Of a stretch of DNA of 64,000 nt, positions 58,848-64,000 are shown piece by piece. The notes beneath the pieces are model-generated. The model saw nothing but the letters and a program-made list of their open reading frames with translations. It did no database searches and was not told where the DNA came from. The stretch's first letter is position 1. Each line of letters starts with the position of its first letter. A program made the position numbers and the translations under genes. Source of the DNA: Hyphomonadaceae bacterium (GTDB taxonomy: Bacteria; Pseudomonadota; Alphaproteobacteria; Caulobacterales; Hyphomonadaceae); NCBI GenBank assembly GCA_022844345.1, contig JALHLU010000003.1, positions 186,001 through 250,000 on the forward strand, given 5' to 3'.

Positions 58848-59111
58848 TCAGCACAAGGTCTCCCGCGCATCCTGCTCCAGCGACGCATCGATCGCTTCGC
58901 CCGGTATCTCCAGCTTCAGCTGGTCGCGATAGACCTGCCCCGCCGTCGGGAACGTCTCGCGATCCACCCGAGCTTCCTGCGTCCACAGGCCCGTGCGCTT
59001 GATCGCCTTCACGCAGTGCAGATACGCCTCCTTTACGTCGATCAGCGCAACCGAGCGTGGCGGCTTCTGGTCCGCACTGAAGCGCGCCATCAGCCCCGCA
59101 TCCGTTCTCAC
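58848..59111 (-). pseudogene. truncated copy of the PPOX flavoprotein at 59782-60396
   Basis: 87 codons matching the C-terminal part of the neighbouring gene at roughly three residues in four (LMARF, KPPRS, LIDVKEAYLHC, FPTAG-VYRDQLKLE, IDASLEQDAR). The N-terminal flavin-binding half is missing, and no continuation is found upstream in any frame up to the cytochrome b561 gene. It is most likely a remnant of a tandem duplication disrupted by a deletion. Expression as a small protein is possible but unsupported. Confidence 0.7.
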
Positions 59112-59216
59112 GCCTGCGGGCGCCTCTCACCCGCACCCTCATCACCCTTGAACTTGACGCACATCAAGCGGCGCTGCCGCTCTTTGCCGTGTGCTAAATC
59201 GCATCAGGAGTTTCTC

Positions 59217-59771
59217 ATGAGCGATGGGGCTGCACCAAAGCGATATCCCAACAGCGCGATCCTGCTGCACTGGCTGGTCCTCTTGCTCGTGGTTGCGGCC
59301 TACGCCTGCATACTGATGCGGGTGAACTACGAACGCGGCAGCGACATCCGGGAGGGGTTGAAGGCCTGGCATTTCATGCTCGGTCTCAGCGTGCTCGGCA
59401 CGACCTTCCTTCGGGCTGGCCTGCGCGCGTTTGTCTGGAAGACACCGCCGATCACGCCGCCGCCGCCGCGCCTGCTTCACCTGCTGTCGATTGCGGCGCA
59501 CCTCGCAATCTACGTGTGGCTGATCGCGATGCCCATCGCCGGCTGGGTGCTTCTCAGTGCAGAGGGCGACCCGATCCCGTTCTGGGGGCTGACCCTGCCC
59601 CCACTTACGGGGGTCAACGAAGCGTTCGCCGACCAGATCAAGGAACTGCACGAGCTTGGCGGCACGTTCGGCTACTTCCTGCTTGGGCTGCACGCGGCAG
59701 CGGCGTTGTTCCATCACTATGTGATGAAGGACACGACGCTGGCGCGCATGCTGCCACGCCGCGGGAGGTGA
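59217..59771 (+). CDS. cytochrome b561-family protein
   Basis: 184 residues from an ATG behind CAGGAG. Four hydrophobic helices carry the heme-b histidines: ILLHWLVLLLVVAAYACIL, KAWHFMLGLSVLG, HLLSIAAHLAIYVWLIAMPIAGW and LLGLHAAAALFHHYVMKD. This is the CybB/YodB/YceJ-type di-heme protein of the inner membrane, which oxidises quinol or passes electrons to a periplasmic partner. It separates the two PPOX copies. Confidence 0.9.
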   Translation: MSDGAAPKRYPNSAILLHWLVLLLVVAAYACILMRVNYERGSDIREGLKAWHFMLGLSVLGTTFLRAGLRAFVWKTPPITPPPPRLLHLLSIAAHLAIYVWLIAMPIAGWVLLSAEGDPIPFWGLTLPPLTGVNEAFADQIKELHELGGTFGYFLLGLHAAAALFHHYVMKDTTLARMLPRRGR

Positions 59772-59781
59772 GACGGCGCGC

Positions 59782-60396
59782 TTAGTAGAGATTGTCCCGT
59801 GCATCCTGCTCCAGCGACGCATCGATCACCTCGACAGGAACTTCCAGTTTCAACTGGTCGCGATAGACTTCGCCGGCTGTGGGAAAATCCGCACGATCGA
59901 CCTGCGCGTCCTGCGTCCACAGGCCCGCGCGCCTGATTGCCTTCGAGCAGTGGAGATAGGCCTCCTTCACATCGATCAGCATGATCGAGCGTGGCGGTTT
60001 TCCGTCAGCGGTGAAGCGCGCCATCAGCGCAGGATCAGTCGTGACGCGCGCGAGGCCGTTGACGCGCAGCGCGTCCTCGAAGCCGGGCACGAAGAACAGC
60101 AGGCCTACGCCCGGATGGCTCGTGATGTTGCCGAGCGAATCCAGTCGGTTGTTGCCCGGCCTGTCGGGCATGGCCAGCGTGCGTGCGTCAATCACGTGAA
60201 CAAAGCCTGGCTCGCCGCCGCGCGGGGAGACGTCGCACATCCCGTTCTCGCCGCTCGTGCCGATGCAGAGGAAGGGCGACAGCGCGATAAAATGTGCGAA
60301 GTGCGCGTCGATCTGCGCGATATCCTTGCCCACGGCGCCGCCGCCGGGATGCTTGTAGACCGTGCGCAGGTCGGCTTCCGTTTTCAGGTCAGTCAC
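59782..60396 (-). CDS. PPOX-type FMN-binding flavoprotein
   Basis: 204 residues from a GTG at 60396, chosen because GGGAGG lies at the right distance; an ATG 33 codons upstream has none. Motifs of the pyridoxamine 5-prime-phosphate oxidase-like family (MSMEG_1061 group) are FIALSPFLCIGTSGENGMCDVSPRGGEPGFVHV, RPGNNRLDSLGNI and GVGLLFFVPGFEDALRVNG. The sequence LIDVKEAYLHCSKAI follows. It binds FMN or F420-like cofactors and probably reduces a small substrate. A truncated copy lies at 58848. Confidence 0.85.
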   Translation of the reverse strand: MTDLKTEADLRTVYKHPGGGAVGKDIAQIDAHFAHFIALSPFLCIGTSGENGMCDVSPRGGEPGFVHVIDARTLAMPDRPGNNRLDSLGNITSHPGVGLLFFVPGFEDALRVNGLARVTTDPALMARFTADGKPPRSIMLIDVKEAYLHCSKAIRRAGLWTQDAQVDRADFPTAGEVYRDQLKLEVPVEVIDASLEQDARDNLY

Positions 60397-60650
60397 TTGG
60401 GCCCTCCCGGAGGTGTTGTCCTTTACGAATGTGAGAAGCCTAACCTGCACCTGCTGACAGGGATATGGCGGCAGGCGCTTGCGCCGGGCCGGCATCCTGA
60501 AGCACTATCGGCGCAGAGGAGAACCGGCCTTGATTGTCGTGATGCACAATTGCCTGTCCGGCCGCTGGCGCGCGGCGCGCTAGCGCTTGCCCGTGGCGTT
60601 GCGGCTTTGCCGCGCGTTTCCGTTCTCCATTCAAAAACTGGACGGACATC

Positions 60651-61139
60651 ATGTCATTCCTGATCCGGCCCTATGCGCCGGCAGACCTGCCCGCGCTCCA
60701 GGCCTTACGCGCTGCTGCGTTCGCGCCTGTCTTTGCCTCGTTCCGCAATATCGTTGGCCCGGAGATCGCCACGCTCGGCCTCGCCACGGCCGAACAGGAG
60801 CAGGCCGACCTGCTCGACTCCATCGCCAAGCCCGGCAGCGGTCATTCCATCGCCGTCGCGGAAAGCGGCGGTGTGATCGCGGGCTTCGTTTCGTGGAAGC
60901 CGAACATCGCGCCCGGCATTGGCGAGATCACGCTCAACGGCGTGCATCCCGATCATGGCGGCAAGGGCATCGGCACAGCCCTGTATGAACATGCGCTTGC
61001 TGCGCTGAAGTACGCCGGCATGTTGCTCGCGACTGTCGGCACGGGCGGCGATCCCAGCCACGAGCCTGCCCGCCGGGCCTATGAGAAGGCAGGCTTCAGC
61101 GTGCATATTCCGTCGATCTACATGTACCGGAGGCTCTGA
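60651..61139 (+). CDS. GNAT family N-acetyltransferase
   Basis: 162 residues. It starts SFLIRPYAPADLPALQALR, the usual GNAT N-terminus, and carries the acetyl-CoA loop in LNGVHPDHGGKGIGTALYEHAL and a closing ARRAYEKAGF. Acceptor unknown. The downstream gene begins one base after the stop codon, so they are co-transcribed. Confidence 0.88.
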   Translation: MSFLIRPYAPADLPALQALRAAAFAPVFASFRNIVGPEIATLGLATAEQEQADLLDSIAKPGSGHSIAVAESGGVIAGFVSWKPNIAPGIGEITLNGVHPDHGGKGIGTALYEHALAALKYAGMLLATVGTGGDPSHEPARRAYEKAGFSVHIPSIYMYRRL

Positions 61140-61140
61140 C

Positions 61141-61923
61141 ATGGTCTGGGGCAGACAGCGGAAAGATGCGTCGCCGAAAGTCACGCCATTCGAGGCGGGC
61201 GGCGCGGACACCCCACATGCGCTGCTCTGCCCCGGCTACCATTGCACGAGCGTCAAGTCGATGAAGGCGCTGCTCGCCATCATGGACGAAAAGGCGTCTA
61301 GGCACCCTGGCGCGCGCATGCTCGCCACGCTCGATAACGTCCCCCAGGCCTGCTACACATCCGGTCACACCATCGACGCCAACGAACTCGATCCGATCCC
61401 GGATGACGTCGAAGAACTCGGCGAGGATGATGAACCGCCCCTCCCCGATTTCGCCACGCGCCTCGACCGTCTCGTCAAGGCCGCCGGCGCCGTGACGCTG
61501 GGCCAGATCAGCAACCGCCTTTGGTGGAGCGGCGAACACCGCCCGTCCTTCTTCGCGCTGCAGGACGAGCCCGGCGCGATCCTTGATCCCAAGGAAATCT
61601 ACATACAGGCCGTGCCTGTCTCGCATGCGTGGGAAACGATGGCCGCCTTTCCGAACGGATATTTCGCGGGCGACTTCAGTCCGATGGAAAATCTCGTCCT
61701 TGCGCGGCATCTGGAGGAGACATTCGGCTATGCGCTGTTCGGCATCGGCGCGAGCTATATCGGTTTCCGCCGCACGTCGTCCTTCCCGGTCGACCGGCTC
61801 GACGATCTGGCCGCGTTTGTCGTCTCACTCCATTCCGTGTGGAACGAGTCTGACCTGCTCTGGAAGGTTCGCACGACACTCGCAGCGTCGGACCTTCTGT
61901 TCCTCGCCTATGTTGATCGCTAG
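61141..61923 (+). CDS. conserved cytosolic protein, unknown function
   Basis: 260 residues from the ATG immediately after the acetyltransferase stop codon. It has no signal peptide or membrane helix. Distinct features are MVWGRQRKD, a cysteine pair near ALLCPGYHC, an acidic stretch (DPIPDDVEELGEDDEPP) and aromatic-rich segments such as RLWWSGEHRPSFFAL and GYFAGDFSPMENLVLARHLEETFGYALFGIGASYIGFRR. The last part has the look of a DUF4253-type or SMI1-like protein, but I cannot assign it. Its stop overlaps that of the convergent TspO gene. Confidence 0.6.
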   Translation: MVWGRQRKDASPKVTPFEAGGADTPHALLCPGYHCTSVKSMKALLAIMDEKASRHPGARMLATLDNVPQACYTSGHTIDANELDPIPDDVEELGEDDEPPLPDFATRLDRLVKAAGAVTLGQISNRLWWSGEHRPSFFALQDEPGAILDPKEIYIQAVPVSHAWETMAAFPNGYFAGDFSPMENLVLARHLEETFGYALFGIGASYIGFRRTSSFPVDRLDDLAAFVVSLHSVWNESDLLWKVRTTLAASDLLFLAYVDR

Positions 61924-62432
61924 CCGGCCATCTGCAGCGCCTGCAGCCCCAGCGCATTCGCAATGACGAGCCACACGATCGATGGCGCAATCATCCAGGC
62001 CGCCAGCGCGGATACCGGCCTCACCATCAACAGGGCCGCGAGAGCCAGGCCCAGCGAGAACCCGTTGGCGATCACGCTACCCAGCGTGCCGACGAATGCT
62101 GTCACAATCGGGTAGCAAAGACCCCAGACAATCAGCGCAGCCACCCACCAGGATCGTCCCGCGCGTGGATCGACCGCCATCGCCGTCTTCCACCGCGCGG
62201 CGCCCCATAGCGGGTAGATCACGCACCAGATCGCCCCGATCAGCCATCCGGGCGGGTTCCAGGGCACAGCCGCATAATCTGCGTTTTCGGCGTCTCCCAG
62301 CGTGAAAAGCAGGCCGTTCCCGATCAGCACCGCCGCCAGAGGCAGTACAATGCTCAGCGTCAGGCCGAGCCCGTTAGGCCGGTCCCAGACCGGGGCGGCA
62401 GTCGCCGGATGCGCGTCTACGGGGCTCGCCAT
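61920..62432 (-). CDS. TspO/MBR family protein
   Basis: 170 residues with five hydrophobic helices and the TspO hallmark PPGWLIGAIWCVIYPLWGAARW; AAVPWNPP precedes it. TspO-family proteins bind porphyrins or other hydrophobic ligands in the inner membrane and are linked to photosynthesis-gene control or stress in alphaproteobacteria. This copy has an N-terminal extension of about 20 residues. It is convergent with 61141, stop codons sharing CTAG. Confidence 0.8.
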   Translation of the reverse strand: MASPVDAHPATAAPVWDRPNGLGLTLSIVLPLAAVLIGNGLLFTLGDAENADYAAVPWNPPGWLIGAIWCVIYPLWGAARWKTAMAVDPRAGRSWWVAALIVWGLCYPIVTAFVGTLGSVIANGFSLGLALAALLMVRPVSALAAWMIAPSIVWLVIANALGLQALQMAG

Positions 62433-62542
62433 GCAGGATCTCCACGTTCCACACCGGATAATGTACGCGCGGGGCGGTCGTTCCGGATCGGCGGCGCCCG
62501 CCGAACTTGACCCGCCCCCCGCAGCGTCAGATTGTGCCGCCC

Positions 62543-62815
62543 ATGCGTACAGTCCTCGTCCTTGCCGTTTCCCTTGCCGCCCTGGCCGCCTGTGGCCTGC
62601 GTGGAGACCTCGAGCGGCCCATGCCGCTCTGGGGCGATCCGCCGCTTGATGGGCTGAGCGATCCGCGCGTGATCAAGGCCGCCGAGGAGGCCGCAGCTGC
62701 CGAGGAAGCTCGTCTCGACGCCGAACGCCGCGCCGCCGACGAAGCCCGCCGGCTTGAGCTTGAGAAAGCGGCGACCGCGCCTGCAGAAGCGCCCGCGGCG
62801 GCGGCGCCGCAATAG
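62543..62815 (+). CDS. LptM-like (YifL-type) small lipoprotein
   Basis: 90 residues: signal peptide with lipobox LAAC, then GLRGDLERPMPLWG, matching the G-L-K-G-P-L-type start of LptM/YifL lipoproteins that help LptD maturation. The C-terminal part is an alanine/glutamate-rich helix. Its position 86 bases before lysA is also the usual one for this family in Proteobacteria (before lysA or dapF). Confidence 0.75.
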   Translation: MRTVLVLAVSLAALAACGLRGDLERPMPLWGDPPLDGLSDPRVIKAAEEAAAAEEARLDAERRAADEARRLELEKAATAPAEAPAAAAPQ

Positions 62816-62901
62816 CGGTTTGATGGCGCGCATGGTTCCCGGGTGACACGCGACCCGCCTTCCGCTACCTCGCCTCACCGGGGAATGGCTGGAACGCGAC
62901 G

Positions 62902-64000
62902 ATGAATCACTTTGGCTATCGCAATGGCGTCCTGCACTGCGAGGATGTCTCGCTTGAGGCCATCGCGCGCGAGCTTGGGACGCCAGCCTATGTCTACTCC
63001 GACGCGACCCTGCGCCGTCACTTCAACGTTCTGGCCGACGCCTTCGCCGACAAGAAGGTGCTGATCGCCTACGCGGTCAAATCCAACTCCAACCTTGGCG
63101 TGATCGCCACCCTCGCCGCGCTTGGCGCCGGCGCGGACGTTGTCTCGGGCGGGGAGCTCATGAAGGCGATGGAAGCCGGCGTTCCGGCCGATCGCATCGT
63201 CTTTTCTGGCGTCGCCAAGACCCGCGAGGAAATGCGCCTTGGCCTGGAGCGCGGCATCTTCCAGTTCAACGTCGAAAGCCTGCCCGAACTGCATCGCCTG
63301 TCGGCGGTCGCGCAGGAGATGAACAAGCGCGCCCCGATCGCCTTCCGGGTCAATCCGCATGTCGAAGCTGGCGGCCACGCTCACATTTCCACCGGCACGC
63401 CCGAAACCAAGTTCGGCATCGCCTGGCACGAGGCCGAACATTTCTATGAGGTGGCGAGCCGCCTGCCCAACGTCGATCCGGTCGGTATCGCGGTTCACAT
63501 CGGTAGCCAGATCATGCGTATCGATCCCATGCGCGCAGCATGGGAAAAGGTGGTGAGCCTGGCTCGCCGCCTGCGCGAGCGGGGCTTTGGCATTACCCGC
63601 GTGGATTTCGGCGGCGGCCTTGGCGTGCCCTATAAGGACAGTGAAGACCCCGACAGCCCGACGATCTACGCCCGTCAGGCGCGCGAAGTGCTTGGGAACC
63701 TCGACGTCCAGCTGATCCTGGAACCTGGCCGGCTGATCTCCGGAAATGCCGGAGTTTTGATCTCGCGGGTGGAGTACATCAAGGAGCGCGACGGGCGCAC
63801 TTTTGTGATCCTGGACGCGGGGATGAACGACCTGATGCGCCCGGCCCTTTATGGCGCGCACCATGAGGTGCTCCCGGTCCGGACCCCCGCAATGGGCGCT
63901 CCCCGCAGCGCCGTGGACCTTGTGGGGCCCATCTGCGAGAGCACCGACCGGTTCGCCAAGGACCGGCCAATGCCTCCCCTGAAGGAAGGCGATCTGGTCG
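62902..64000 (+). CDS. lysA: diaminopimelate decarboxylase (3-prime end outside the window)
   Basis: The first 366 codons are present and the gene runs off the right edge. It converts meso-diaminopimelate to lysine, a PLP fold III enzyme. The PLP-lysine region is VLIAYAVKSNSNL. Other motifs are SGGELMKA, FRVNPHV, HIGSQI, VDFGGGLGVPY, EPGRLISGNAG and GPICESTD, the last two forming the active site at the dimer interface. The start is the ATG at 62902. It follows the LptM-like lipoprotein gene, a conserved pairing. Confidence 0.95.
   Translation, partial: MNHFGYRNGVLHCEDVSLEAIARELGTPAYVYSDATLRRHFNVLADAFADKKVLIAYAVKSNSNLGVIATLAALGAGADVVSGGELMKAMEAGVPADRIVFSGVAKTREEMRLGLERGIFQFNVESLPELHRLSAVAQEMNKRAPIAFRVNPHVEAGGHAHISTGTPETKFGIAWHEAEHFYEVASRLPNVDPVGIAVHIGSQIMRIDPMRAAWEKVVSLARRLRERGFGITRVDFGGGLGVPYKDSEDPDSPTIYARQAREVLGNLDVQLILEPGRLISGNAGVLISRVEYIKERDGRTFVILDAGMNDLMRPALYGAHHEVLPVRTPAMGAPRSAVDLVGPICESTDRFAKDRPMPPLKEGDLV

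Noticed and set aside
1-64000. CRISPR arrays, rRNA or tRNA genes, IS elements
   Set aside because: No regularly spaced repeats, no rRNA or tRNA sequence and no transposase or integrase reading frame was recognised.

Overview
The window is a GC-rich, densely coded chromosomal segment of an alphaproteobacterium, most likely from the Caulobacterales/Hyphomonadaceae neighbourhood. The grounds are a CtrA cell-cycle regulator next to fliI-fliJ with many GANTC (CcrM-type) sites in its upstream region, TonB/ExbB/ExbD energisation, TonB-dependent uptake, and beta-oxidation and CoA genes scattered through the region. It holds about 70 protein genes. No rRNA, tRNA or CRISPR array was found. The assignment rests on gene content only.

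Layout. 1-4147: a zinc-ribbon membrane protein cut by the window edge, a fatty acid desaturase overlapping a TetR regulator, and a TonB-dependent receptor behind a strong palindromic operator. 4156-8948: three envelope proteins on the minus strand, then uvrC, which carries an in-frame palindromic insertion element. 8956-15035: a DUF433/DUF5615 toxin-antitoxin-like pair with an apparently leaderless promoter, a GrpB-family gene, a secreted HExxH protein, an amidohydrolase, and an acyl-CoA dehydrogenase/enoyl-CoA hydratase pair split by an AT-richer HNH-type gene. 15234-19557: a divergent TetR and EmrA/EmrB-like efflux locus and a Crp/Fnr regulator. 19863-24081: a lipoprotein, clpB and a periplasmic protein with two TonB-C-like repeats. 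24367-33022: 3-hydroxyacyl-CoA dehydrogenase, SDR, NSS transporter, Sir2 deacylase, a secreted three-repeat protein, enoyl-CoA hydratase, an ABC exporter and small envelope proteins.

33366-38387 encodes a two-subunit, IorAB-like molybdenum hydroxylase. It is followed by an unusual secreted protein joining thioredoxin-like, cytochrome c, copper monooxygenase and EF-hand modules. 38388-41827: a 513-base gap containing a long multi-helix inverted-repeat structure, a tiny membrane protein, fliJ-fliI and ctrA. 41969-46337: a signal-peptide-bearing Hcp-like protein, DUF4112, DUF1003, a DUF3089 hydrolase lipoprotein and a TPR-like periplasmic protein. 46485-49178 is a tonB-exbB-exbD-exbD cluster that could power the receptor at 2039. 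49530-51002 is a dicarboxylate/amino-acid symporter with an inserted EF-hand pair.

51485-53321 is a tightly overlapping three-gene unit: a class IV aminotransferase-like protein with Asn where the PLP lysine is expected, a 59-residue CPCC zinc protein, and a sulfotransferase-like protein. It is followed by a tandem pair of secreted paralogues of unknown function. The right end holds a TlpA-like lipoprotein divergent from argH, a 4.7-kb block of accessory genes including a decayed flavoprotein copy, and then an LptM-like lipoprotein and lysA, which runs off the window.

The observations most worth following are the uvrC palindromic element, the redoxin/cytochrome/copper-monooxygenase fusion, the EF-hand symporter, the aminotransferase-CPCC-sulfotransferase unit and the structured intergenic element at 38616-38759.
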